A DNA stretch of 8,667 nt from an uncultured Eubacteriales bacterium. GTDB lineage: Bacteria > Bacillota > Clostridia > Oscillospirales > Oscillospiraceae. The stretch lies in NCBI GenBank assembly GCA_900546255.1, contig URCB01000071.1, forward strand, positions 1-8,667, written 5' to 3'. Positions 1-7,339 of the stretch are shown one piece after another. The notes under the pieces are model-generated. The model ran no database searches. It saw only the letters and a list, made by a program, of their open reading frames with translations, and was not told the origin of the DNA. Position 1 is the first letter of the stretch. Each line of letters begins with the position of its first letter. The position numbers and the translations under genes were made by a program.

Positions 1-4
1 TGCG

Positions 5-113
5 TCCGGGCTTTCTCTAGAGAAAGCCTGGATCCCCGCCCGGGACCGGGCGGGAGCCCACGTCGCAGGTGCTAACCTGCGGCGGTCCTACCGGGACCAC
101 CCGCCGAAACGGC
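5..113. repeat. Cluster of five adjacent inverted repeats (possible structured RNA)
   Basis: This stretch has no convincing gene but contains back-to-back perfect or near-perfect stem-loops. Positions 9-28 form a perfect palindrome, and the stem extends to 5-32 with one G-T pair. Arms 35-43 and 46-54 are 9 bp each, separated by 2 bases. Arms 64-70 and 75-81 are 7 bp with a GCTA loop. Arms 84-88 and 94-98 are 5 bp. Arms 103-106 and 110-113 are 4 bp with an AAA loop. The density is far above what the intergenic DNA elsewhere in the window shows. It could be the 3' part of a structured non-coding RNA read on the plus strand from beyond the window edge, or an intergenic repeat element. I checked it against what I remember of tmRNA, SRP RNA, RNase P RNA and hammerhead ribozymes and found no match, so the identity is open. 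Confidence 0.5.
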
Positions 114-119
114 AGCCCC

Positions 120-155
120 CCACTCCGGCCAGGCCGGAGTGGTTACTTCTTCATC
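120..155. terminator. Hairpin at the tautomerase 3' end, possibly a plus-strand terminator
   Basis: A 10-bp stem pairs 120-129 with 133-142 around a 3-base loop; the core is a perfect inverted repeat of CACTCCGGCC. It starts directly after the tautomerase stop codon on the minus strand, but the minus-strand tail is G-rich (GGGGG) and lacks a U tract. On the plus strand the hairpin is followed by TTACTTCTTC, which is moderately T-rich. It therefore fits better as the end of a plus-strand transcript coming from the structured segment at 5-113, or as a shared hairpin for two convergent units. Confidence 0.45.
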
Positions 156-499
156 TTGGTGGCAATGGTCACCCCGCCAATGGCCAGGCGGTCCAGGGCG
201 TTGTCGTGGAAGACCAGGGTGAGGTCCTTGTCCTCCCCCAGCACCTCCCGGACGGCGGCCCGCATCCCCTCGGCCAGGGCGTTGACCTTCTCCTCCTTGG
301 TGGGGCCGGCTTCCAGGTTGGCCACCACCATCTGCTGGGGGGCGGGCTTGCCGTTTTCGTAGAGGGTCTCGTACTCGTTGACGAAGGTGTAGATGTGGGG
401 GGCCTTCAGCACCGGGGCGGCCGCCTCATAGAGTTTGGCCACCAGGGTGTCCTTGGTCTCCTGGGGCAGCTTGGGCACGTTGACGTACATACTGGGCAT
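143..499 (-). CDS. Tautomerase/MIF-fold family protein
   Basis: The 118-residue product begins Met-Pro, so removal of the initiator Met would expose an N-terminal proline, the general base of the 4-oxalocrotonate tautomerase superfamily. It has two halves that each look like one beta-alpha-beta unit. The second runs from about residue 53 and contains PTKEEKVNALAEGM, then LTLVFHDN and an IGG turn near residue 107, as in 4-OT-type proteins. At 118 residues it matches the doubled members of the superfamily (MIF and MSAD-like, about 115-130) rather than the 60-70-residue 4-OT monomers. The start is supported by an AAGGAG site at 509-514, ten bases before the ATG. It lies 78 bp downstream of the DUF896 gene on the same strand and may be co-transcribed with it. 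The substrate cannot be told from the sequence; the family call is fairly secure, the catalytic activity is not shown. Confidence 0.75.
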   Translation of the reverse strand: MPSMYVNVPKLPQETKDTLVAKLYEAAAPVLKAPHIYTFVNEYETLYENGKPAPQQMVVANLEAGPTKEEKVNALAEGMRAAVREVLGEDKDLTLVFHDNALDRLAIGGVTIATKMKK

Positions 500-550
500 G
501 GTTGTTTCTCCTTTGTGATGGCATTTTGGGGGCGGCAGGGCCGTCCCCTA

Positions 551-573
551 TACAAACCGCCGGAACGGCGGGC
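551..573 (-). terminator. Weak intrinsic terminator between the DUF896 and tautomerase genes
   Basis: On the minus strand, just after the DUF896 stop codon, a 6-bp all-G/C stem (CCGCCG/CGGCGG, arms 566-571 and 557-562) with a TTC loop is followed at once by TTTGTATA. The short stem and broken U tract suggest partial termination. It would lower tautomerase expression relative to ylmH and the DUF896 gene rather than fully separate them. Confidence 0.4.
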
Positions 574-577
574 TGCA

Positions 578-805
578 TCAGCTTTTGGGGGGCGTGGGCC
601 CCTGCTTCTTTTTCTTCAGCTTGGTCTGGGTGCCGTCGGGCTCCACGATGTAGACGTTGTCCAGCTGGGCCTCCAGGCTCTGGCGGATGGCCGCCAGGTA
701 CTCCAGGCGGAGGGTGGCCTGCTCCTGCTTCTCCGCCTCGGTGAGGCCGATGGTCTTGCTCTTCCGGGCCAGCTCGTTGAGCCGGGCGATGCGTTCTTCC
801 GTCAT
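578..805 (-). CDS. DUF896 (YnzC-like) small cytosolic protein
   Basis: The 75-residue protein matches the DUF896 family, whose Bacillus subtilis member YnzC is of nearly equal length. Its N-terminus MTEERIARLNELARKSK, followed by an acidic LTEAEKQEQ stretch and LRLEYLAAIRQSL, is the helix-turn-helix hairpin typical of the family. The C-terminal part VYIVEPDGTQTKLKKKK is basic and probably disordered. The frame stays open upstream to 898, but the start at 805 is chosen because the family begins there, a purine-rich AGGAAAGGACAGG site precedes it, and a longer start would overlap ylmH. It begins 20 bp after the ylmH stop, so the two genes are probably one operon. No biochemical role is established for this family; its position beside a ribosome-rescue gene is suggestive only. 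Confidence 0.85.
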   Translation of the reverse strand: MTEERIARLNELARKSKTIGLTEAEKQEQATLRLEYLAAIRQSLEAQLDNVYIVEPDGTQTKLKKKKQGPTPPKS

Positions 806-825
806 GGTTTCCTGTCCTTTCCTCG

Positions 826-1623
826 TTATAGATACCGCTCCAGGGCCAGAATGAGCCGGCCCCGCTTGGAGGTGCCCCCCAGTTCCGTGAGCACGCACTT
901 CCCCAGGCCCCGGCAGGTGAGCACATCCCCCGCCTCCACCACCTTGTCGGCCTTGTCACAGGGGCGGTGGTTCACCATCACCCGGCCGGCCCGGATGAAC
1001 TCCGCCGCCCGGCTCCGGGGGATGGAGAACCCGGCGGACACCACCGCGTCCAGCCGGGGGGAGGCCACCGTGGCCCGGATCTGCTTCCGCTCCCCCGGGG
1101 TGGGGGTGAGCTGGTCCAGGGGCAGGGGGGCCAGCTTCACCGGGTACTTCCCCGCCTGGGTCCACTGGGACAGGAGGATGGGGGCAGTCTCCCGCAGCAC
1201 CACCACCTGGGCCCCCTGGCCGGTGAGCAAAATGTCCCCGATCTTCTCCCGGGTGAGGCCCAGGCCCATGAGGGCCCCCAGGTAGTCCCGGTGGGTGAGG
1301 CTGGCCCCCCGGGGCAGGGTGACCGACAGGGCGCAGAGGGGGCAGTCCTCCCCGGCCAGCCAGACCTCCTCCTCCAGCCAGTCCGGCAGGAAGGCCCAGA
1401 GCTTCCGCTCCGCGTCGGGGTACCCCCCGTGGAGGAGGCCCTGCCCCGGGGCGGCGGCCATGAGCAGGTCGGCGCTCTCCGCCTGCTGGGCGGGGGAGAG
1501 GAACCCCGTGTGGGTGGGGATGCTCCGCTGGCTGGCCCGCTGCTGCTGGTCCAGCACCCGGGCCAGGAGGAGGCGGCTCTCCCCGTCCCGGGCGAATCTA
1601 TCCAGCAGGTCGGTTTTGTTCAT
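826..1623 (-). CDS. ylmH: YlmH (RqcP2-like) S4-domain RNA-binding protein
   Basis: The 265-residue product has the YlmH layout: an N-terminal domain of about 180 residues, including YPDAERKLWAFLP (68-80) and a central region LTHRDYLGALMGLGLTREKIGDIL (109-132), then a C-terminal S4 RNA-binding domain at about 188-245. That domain has PRLDAVVSAGF followed by SRAAEFIRAGRVMVNHR, the typical S4 helix pair and basic loop. In Bacillus subtilis, YlmH binds 50S subunits carrying obstructed peptidyl-tRNA and can support RqcH-dependent C-terminal tailing of the nascent chain (known from the family). The ATG at 1623 is preceded by AAGGAGGAGG (1631-1640). In many Firmicutes ylmH sits in the sepF/ylmG/divIVA cell-division cluster; here its neighbours are a DUF896 gene and a tautomerase gene instead. 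Expression should come from the promoter at 1706-1735, leaving a leader of about 75 nt. Confidence 0.88.
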   Translation of the reverse strand: MNKTDLLDRFARDGESRLLLARVLDQQQRASQRSIPTHTGFLSPAQQAESADLLMAAAPGQGLLHGGYPDAERKLWAFLPDWLEEEVWLAGEDCPLCALSVTLPRGASLTHRDYLGALMGLGLTREKIGDILLTGQGAQVVVLRETAPILLSQWTQAGKYPVKLAPLPLDQLTPTPGERKQIRATVASPRLDAVVSAGFSIPRSRAAEFIRAGRVMVNHRPCDKADKVVEAGDVLTCRGLGKCVLTELGGTSKRGRLILALERYL

Positions 1624-1705
1624 GGGGTTCCCTCCTCCTTCCCCTGGGGCTGGGGCACTGTTTTGGGCGGTTTTTGGCGGGCTTCGCCATTTGCTGTTAA
1701 AGGTT

Positions 1706-1735
1706 AGTATATCCTGTCCCCCGGCCTATTGTCAA
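1706..1735 (-). promoter_or_regulatory. Housekeeping-type promoter for ylmH
   Basis: Read on the minus strand, a perfect TTGACA (-35, 1730-1735) is separated by 18 bp from TATACT (-10, 1706-1711). The predicted start is near 1699, about 75 nt before the ylmH ATG. The -35 hexamer overlaps that of the divergent lipid kinase promoter by five bases. Confidence 0.8.
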
Positions 1736-1757
1736 CGGAAATCAGAGGGTTTATAAT
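1729..1757 (+). promoter_or_regulatory. Housekeeping-type promoter for the lipid kinase gene
   Basis: TTGTCA (-35, 1729-1734) lies 17 bp upstream of a perfect TATAAT (-10, 1752-1757). Transcription would begin near 1764, giving a 5' leader of about 76 nt before the ATG at 1840. The -35 sequence TTGTCAA is near-palindromic and serves both strands, so the ylmH and lipid kinase promoters cannot easily be occupied at once. Confidence 0.75.
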
Positions 1758-1839
1758 GGGGTATGTCTCTCTGCCCCTGTCCCCTGGCCGGCGGCGGAGA
1801 CGGCCTGTGACCAAGCTTGCCATAAGGAGGAGACACCAG

Positions 1840-2736
1840 ATGCAGCGCGTCCTTTTTATCTATAACCGCCATGCGGGAAAAAACAAGACCTGGGCCAGTC
1901 TGTCTGACATCATCAACGCCATGACCGAGCAGGACTGTCTCGTCACCACCTACCCCACCCAGTACCGGGGGGACGCCGGCGAGGCCATCGTCCGCTGGAG
2001 CGGCGACTTCGACCGGGTGGTGGTGGCCGGGGGAGACGGCACCCTCAGCGAGGCCGTGGCCGGCGCCGCCCGCCTGCCCCAGCCCCCCTTGCTGGGGTAC
2101 ATCCCTGTGGGCACCACCAACGACTTTGCCAAAAACCTGAACCTTCCCCTGGACAGCCTCACCGACCTGGCGGTCACCGCCGTCACCGGGGTGCCCTGCA
2201 CCCATGACATGGGGCGGTTCAACGGGCAGCCCTTCCTCTATGTGGCCGCCTTCGGAGCCTTTACGGAGATCGCCTACTCCACCCCCCAGAAGAACAAAAA
2301 CCTTCTGGGCTACAACGCCTATGTGCTGGAGGTGGTGAAGAGCCTCTCCTCCATCAAACCCTACCACATCAAGGTGGAGAGCGAAGACCAGACCATCGAG
2401 GGGGACTACCTCTACGGCATGGTGAGCAACACCACCTCCGTGGGCCGGTTCCGCAACTTCCCCCCCGGCAACCCCGACCTGTCCGACGGCCTGCTGGAGG
2501 TCACCCTCATCTCCCCCGTACGGGATGTGAAGGATGTGGAGGAGCTCAGCCGGGCCCTGCTGATGACCGACCCCTCCATCCTCAACTCCATGCTCACCAC
2601 CTTCCCCGCCCGGAAGGTGAAAATCACCGCCGCCAACGAGCTCCTCTGGACCCTGGACGGGGAGGCCGGCGGCGCCCACCGGGTGGTGGAGATCGAAGCC
2701 GTCCACAACGCCTATACCATCCTCCACGGGAAATGA
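1840..2736 (+). CDS. Diacylglycerol/lipid kinase, YegS/DgkB family
   Basis: The 298-residue protein is a cytosolic, membrane-associated lipid kinase of the DAGK-catalytic (LCB5/YegS) superfamily. Motifs in order: an N-terminal MQRVLFIYNRHAGK strand-loop, the nucleotide-binding GGDGTLSEAV at 64-73, PVGTTNDFAKNL at 89-100, and a C-terminal LDGE at 272-275 where the family's catalytic acidic residue lies. All key motifs are intact and the length matches soluble DgkB/YegS proteins (about 300). The likely substrate is diacylglycerol, returned to phosphatidic acid for phospholipid synthesis, but the sequence alone does not exclude other lipids such as undecaprenol or sphingoid bases. The ATG at 1840 is chosen because AAGGAGG (1824-1830) precedes it by 9 bases; the frame is open back to a TTG at 1729, but that part is basic, unlike the family, and overlaps the promoter. 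A strong terminator follows, so it appears monocistronic. Confidence 0.88.
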   Translation: MQRVLFIYNRHAGKNKTWASLSDIINAMTEQDCLVTTYPTQYRGDAGEAIVRWSGDFDRVVVAGGDGTLSEAVAGAARLPQPPLLGYIPVGTTNDFAKNLNLPLDSLTDLAVTAVTGVPCTHDMGRFNGQPFLYVAAFGAFTEIAYSTPQKNKNLLGYNAYVLEVVKSLSSIKPYHIKVESEDQTIEGDYLYGMVSNTTSVGRFRNFPPGNPDLSDGLLEVTLISPVRDVKDVEELSRALLMTDPSILNSMLTTFPARKVKITAANELLWTLDGEAGGAHRVVEIEAVHNAYTILHGK

Positions 2737-2747
2737 TCCCTGCGGGC

Positions 2748-2800
2748 AACCGGGAAGAGGTTTGGAATTTTCTCCAAATCTTTTCCCGGTTTCTTGACTT
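2748..2800 (+). terminator. Intrinsic terminator of the lipid kinase gene
   Basis: A 19-bp stem pairs 2748-2766 with 2773-2791 (two G-U pairs, no mismatch) around a 6-base loop, followed by a T-rich tail TTTCTTGACTTTTATTT. It starts 12 bases after the stop codon. The tail contains the -35 element of the next promoter. Confidence 0.85.
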
Positions 2801-2822
2801 TTATTTGGTTTAGTTGTATAAT
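2794..2822 (+). promoter_or_regulatory. Strong promoter for the tandem stress-protein genes
   Basis: TTGACT (-35, 2794-2799) and a perfect TATAAT (-10, 2817-2822) are spaced by 17 bp inside an AT-rich island within GC-rich DNA. The predicted transcription start is near 2829, about 34 nt before the ATG at 2863. Confidence 0.85.
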
Positions 2823-2862
2823 CAAGATACCAAAGGGGGATCCCCCCAAGGAGGTTTTTCCC

Positions 2863-3276
2863 ATGAACAAAATCCTGCTCCCCGTGGACGGCAGCAAGCG
2901 CTCCCTGCGCACGGTGGAAATGGTCCAGCGCCTGTGCGACCCCGCCGAGAGCGACATCACCATCGTCAAAGTGGTCAGCGCCCAGCTGTACATCAACTCC
3001 TTAGACGAGATCAAGCGCAACGCGGAAAAGGCCCAGCCGGAGCTGGACGCCGTGGCCGCGCTGCTCCCCGGCTACCAGGTGAAAACCCAGGTCCTCCTGG
3101 GCAGCGCCCCCGGGGCCGAGATCGTGGAGTACGCCAAAGAAACCGGCACCGATATGATTATTATGACCCGTTCCTCCCGGGGCCCCCTGCGCAAGCTGGG
3201 TTCCGTGGCCACCTATATCGTCCGCAACGCCTCGTTCCTGGACGTCATCGTCATGCGGGAGGAAGGGGACGAATAA
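2863..3276 (+). CDS. UspA-type universal stress protein, first of a tandem pair
   Basis: The 137-residue protein is a single-domain UspA-fold protein. Visible parts are the N-terminal strand MNKILLPVDGS with the conserved aspartate (D9), a central LLGSAPGAEIVEYAKETGTDMIIM (79-101) and the C-terminal LGSVATYIVRNASFLDVIVMRE (112-133). In ATP-binding Usps the loop before this last segment follows G-2X-G-9X-G-S/T. Here it reads S104-S-R-G107, then only five residues before G113-S114, so the first glycine is a serine and the loop is about four residues shorter. ATP binding is therefore uncertain. The ATG at 2863 is chosen over an in-frame start at 2794 because AAGGAGG (2848-2854) lies 8 bases before it and the family begins MNKILLPVDGS. 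It has its own strong promoter and is followed after 71 bp by a paralog. The role is inferred as stress or nutrient adaptation; partners are unknown. Confidence 0.85.
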   Translation: MNKILLPVDGSKRSLRTVEMVQRLCDPAESDITIVKVVSAQLYINSLDEIKRNAEKAQPELDAVAALLPGYQVKTQVLLGSAPGAEIVEYAKETGTDMIIMTRSSRGPLRKLGSVATYIVRNASFLDVIVMREEGDE

Positions 3277-3347
3277 ACTAACCCCTGCCGGCCCACCCAT
3301 CCACACGCATTCACCCACCCGCCAGAAATGATTGGAGGTAAGCCCAC
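3277..3347 (+). other. C-rich, G-poor spacer between the two stress-protein genes
   Basis: The transcribed spacer is unusually rich in C and poor in G from about 3281 to 3325, with repeated CCCAC/ACCCA units. It shows no stem-loop able to act as an intrinsic terminator, so co-transcription of the two genes is likely. The second gene's ribosome binding site (TTGGAGGT, 3332-3339) ends it. Confidence 0.4.
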
Positions 3348-3755
3348 ATGAAGAAGCTGTTACTGCCCATCGACGGCAGCGTGCGCAGCTTGCGCACCAT
3401 CGACATGGTCCAGCAGATCTATCCCAACCGGGAGGTGGAGGTCACCCTCCTCATGGTTCTGCCGGACCAGATGCACATCGACGGCCAGTTCACCCGGGAC
3501 AAGATCGCCCGCAAGGCCACCCAGGAGCTGGACACCTTCTCCCAGCTGCTGGCCGGCTGGCCGGTGCACACCGTGCTCCTCTGGGGCAGCCCCGGGCCGG
3601 AGATCGTCCACTTCGCCCGGGAGGGGAAGTTTGACGCCCTGGTGATGACCCGCTCCACCCGGGGGCCCCTGCAAAAGCTGGGGTCCGTGGCCACCTACCT
3701 GGTCCGCAACGCCCAGTTCTTGGACCTGATCATTATGCGGGAGAATGAGGAATGA
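3348..3755 (+). CDS. UspA-type universal stress protein, second of a tandem pair
   Basis: The 135-residue product is a clear paralog of the stress protein upstream, identical at roughly half of the positions by eye. The ends are the best conserved: MKKLLLPIDGSVRSLRTIDMVQ at the start, and TRSTRGPLQKLGSVATYLVRNAQFLD-IIMRE at the end. The middle (residues 26-60) has diverged. It carries the same altered nucleotide loop: S103-T-R-G106, five residues, then G112-S113, instead of the usual G-2X-G-9X-G-S/T. That the loop is the same in both copies means the change came before the duplication and has been kept, so it is probably functional. The ATG follows GGAGG (3334-3338) by 9 bases. The two proteins could form a heterodimer, since UspA proteins dimerise through this face; that is inference. 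Transcription ends at the hairpin 3780-3820. Confidence 0.85.
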   Translation: MKKLLLPIDGSVRSLRTIDMVQQIYPNREVEVTLLMVLPDQMHIDGQFTRDKIARKATQELDTFSQLLAGWPVHTVLLWGSPGPEIVHFAREGKFDALVMTRSTRGPLQKLGSVATYLVRNAQFLDLIIMRENEE

Positions 3756-3780
3756 GTGCCCTCTCCCCTCCCTCCAACCA

Positions 3781-3820
3781 AACCCGCGCCCAGCGCCTGT
3801 CATGGCGTTGGGCGCGGGTT
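3781..3820. terminator. Shared hairpin terminator between convergent genes
   Basis: A stem of 16-17 bp pairs 3781-3797 with 3804-3820 (one G-U pair). The plus-strand stress-protein unit ends 25 bp upstream. On the minus strand the stop codon of the dehydratase-like gene (3800-3802) lies in the loop, and the tail GGGTTTGGTTGG is weakly T-rich. The plus-strand tail (GCATTCCTCCC) lacks a U tract, so termination efficiency is uncertain in both directions. Confidence 0.6.
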
Positions 3821-5026
3821 GCATTCCTCCCAGGGTTCCAGCAGCAGCTTCACCCGGTGGTACACCCCCAGCCGGGGGAGGCTGGCGTCCACATCCACGC
3901 TCACCAGCTTGCCCGCCCCCACCCGGCGGACCAGGGCGGCATACTGCCCCCGGCCGCACACATGGTTGGGCAGGCAGCCGAAGGGCTGCATGGCCAGCAC
4001 CCGGGAACAGCCCGCCCGGAGCCAGGCCGCCGCCTCCGCCCCGATGAGCCAGCCGTCGGCCACCTGGAGGTCCTGGCTGATCCAGGCTGCCGCCTCCCGC
4101 TGGAAGGCGGGGAAGGGGGGCAGGGTGAAAAACCCGTGGTCCGCCAGGGCCCGGCACAGGTCCTGCTGGAGCCCCGCCACCCAGCGGCTGAGGCCCCGCC
4201 ACACCCCCTGGGCGGGGCCGCCGGCGGCGATCTGATTGCTGGCATAGTAGAGGAGGTACCAGGAGAAGCCGTTCACCGCCACCTCCCAGCCCTCCCCCTC
4301 CAGGAAGGCCACCATGTCCCAGTTGCCCAGGGCACAGTACTTGGTGTACAGCTCCCCCACCAGGGCTACCCGCCGCCGGGGGCCCGGCCGCAGGGGAATT
4401 TGGGCAAAGTCCGCCGCCGCCTGGGCAAAGACCTGGCGCATCCGCCCCAGGGTGAGGCCCCGGCCGGTTTTCAGCTCCTCCGCCAGCCGGGCGGTCCACT
4501 GGGCCCGGCAGGCCTCCGCCGCCCCGGGGACGGCCTCCCAGGGCCGGGTCTGGTGGGTGAGGAGGAGCAGCAGGTCCCCGTAGAACAGGCCGAAGAGAGC
4601 CCGCCACACCATGTGGGGGTGGAGGGGCAGGGCCTGGTCCTTCTCCAGCCCCTTGACGTTCAGGGTGAGGACCTTCACCTGAGGGTACCCCGCCTGGACC
4701 AGGGCCTTGCGGATGAGGCTGGTAAAGTTGGACCCCCGGCAGGCGTCCCCCGCCGAGGGCATCAGCAGGGCGGTGTTCTCCAGGTCGTAGGCTCCGCTGC
4801 CCAGGGCCAGGAGGTACTGCCCCAGGCTCAGGTGGAAGGGGTAGCACATGTCGTTGTGGGCATACCGCAGCCCCAGCTCCGCCGCCCCCTGGCCCTGGTC
4901 CAGGATCACCGGGAAATAGTCCCGGCTGTGGAAGGCGTACTGGAGCAGGGGGAAGTGGTCGTCCAGCATGGCGGGGATCAGGAGGGTCCGCTGGCCAGGC
5001 TGGGGAACGTCCGACAGGGGCTTCAT
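3800..5026 (-). CDS. Stand-alone 2-hydroxyacyl-CoA dehydratase (HgdB-like) domain protein
   Basis: The 408-residue protein resembles the C-terminal, HgdB-like part of the large (about 1,400-residue) proteins annotated as acyl-CoA dehydratase activase-related. Matching blocks are RTLLIPAMLDDHF (13-25), LGLRYAHNDMCYPFHLSLGQ (51-70), SAGDACRGSNFTSLIRKALVQAGYPQVKVLTLNVKGLEK (91-129) and MQPFGCLPNHVCGRG (346-360). Conserved cysteines C61, C96, C351 and possibly C357 are placed as ligands for an iron-sulfur cluster would be; the family uses such clusters in radical dehydration of 2-hydroxyacyl-CoA. No activase (HgdC) domain, DUF2229 domain or HgdA partner is in the window, so the activity is unknown and it may not be a dehydratase. 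Its last codons are encoded by one arm of the terminator hairpin. The ATG follows AGGAGG (5034-5039) by 7 bases. It starts only 56 bp after the ftsH stop, behind a terminator. Confidence 0.75.
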   Translation of the reverse strand: MKPLSDVPQPGQRTLLIPAMLDDHFPLLQYAFHSRDYFPVILDQGQGAAELGLRYAHNDMCYPFHLSLGQYLLALGSGAYDLENTALLMPSAGDACRGSNFTSLIRKALVQAGYPQVKVLTLNVKGLEKDQALPLHPHMVWRALFGLFYGDLLLLLTHQTRPWEAVPGAAEACRAQWTARLAEELKTGRGLTLGRMRQVFAQAAADFAQIPLRPGPRRRVALVGELYTKYCALGNWDMVAFLEGEGWEVAVNGFSWYLLYYASNQIAAGGPAQGVWRGLSRWVAGLQQDLCRALADHGFFTLPPFPAFQREAAAWISQDLQVADGWLIGAEAAAWLRAGCSRVLAMQPFGCLPNHVCGRGQYAALVRRVGAGKLVSVDVDASLPRLGVYHRVKLLLEPWEECNPRPTP

Positions 5027-5050
5027 AGGCCTTCCTCCTCTCTGAAACAG

Positions 5051-5075
5051 AAACCCCCGCCAGAGGCGGGGGTTT
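5051..5075 (-). terminator. Intrinsic terminator after ftsH
   Basis: On the minus strand an 11-bp perfect stem (AAACCCCCGCC/GGCGGGGGTTT) with a 3-base loop begins 7 bases after the ftsH stop and runs into TTTCTGTTTC. Only about 24 bases separate it from the start codon of the dehydratase-like gene, which leaves no room for a full promoter. The downstream gene must therefore rely on read-through or on a promoter inside ftsH. Confidence 0.8.
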
Positions 5076-5082
5076 GTGGGGG

Positions 5083-7215
<2,133 letters not shown>

Positions 7216-7272
7216 CGGTATGGATCCCTCCGTTCCGGGGGAGAGGCCCCCCTGTCTGGATGTATGCATTCT

Positions 7273-7327
7273 CGGCGGGGAACCTACCCCGCCGGCATTC
7301 TCTCACGATTCGGGGACACCCCCCGAA
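7273..7327 (-). promoter_or_regulatory. Two stem-loops in the ftsH 5' leader
   Basis: Two perfect hairpins lie in the predicted ftsH leader. Arms 7309-7315 and 7321-7327 (7 bp) would form within about 6 nt of the predicted transcript 5' end. Arms 7273-7280 and 7287-7294 (8 bp) form the second, which is flanked by a direct repeat GCATTCTC (plus strand, 7266-7273 and 7295-7302). They may stabilise the message or respond to a signal; no known riboswitch or thermosensor class is recognised. Confidence 0.45.
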
Positions 7328-7339
7328 CCTGGCAAAAAT

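Noticed and set aside
1..142. RNase P RNA, tmRNA, SRP RNA, T-box or hammerhead ribozyme in the hairpin cluster
   Set aside because: A GGGTGGTCCCG on the minus strand recalls a T-box and a CGAAAC on the plus strand recalls a hammerhead, but the other required conserved segments (T-box bulge sequence, CUGAUGA core, RNase P and tmRNA cores) are missing.
206..1285. Long plus-strand open frame opposite the ylmH, DUF896 and tautomerase genes
   Set aside because: It is antisense to three recognisable genes, has low-complexity Gly/Leu/Val/Arg composition typical of a GC-rich shadow frame, and has no ribosome binding site or family resemblance.
1624..1690. Possible upstream short reading frame (ATG at 1690, minus strand) in the ylmH leader
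   Set aside because: It begins only about 9 nt after the predicted transcript start, has no ribosome binding site, and runs out of frame over the ylmH start with no sign of regulation.
1729..1839. Upstream extension of the lipid kinase to a TTG at 1729 or an ATG at 1756
   Set aside because: The TTG is within the -35 element and the ATG overlaps the -10 element, upstream of the predicted transcription start; the ATG at 1840 has an ideal ribosome binding site.
1732..2727. Minus-strand open frame opposite the lipid kinase
   Set aside because: Gly/Val/His-rich shadow; the plus strand has intact kinase motifs, promoter and terminator.
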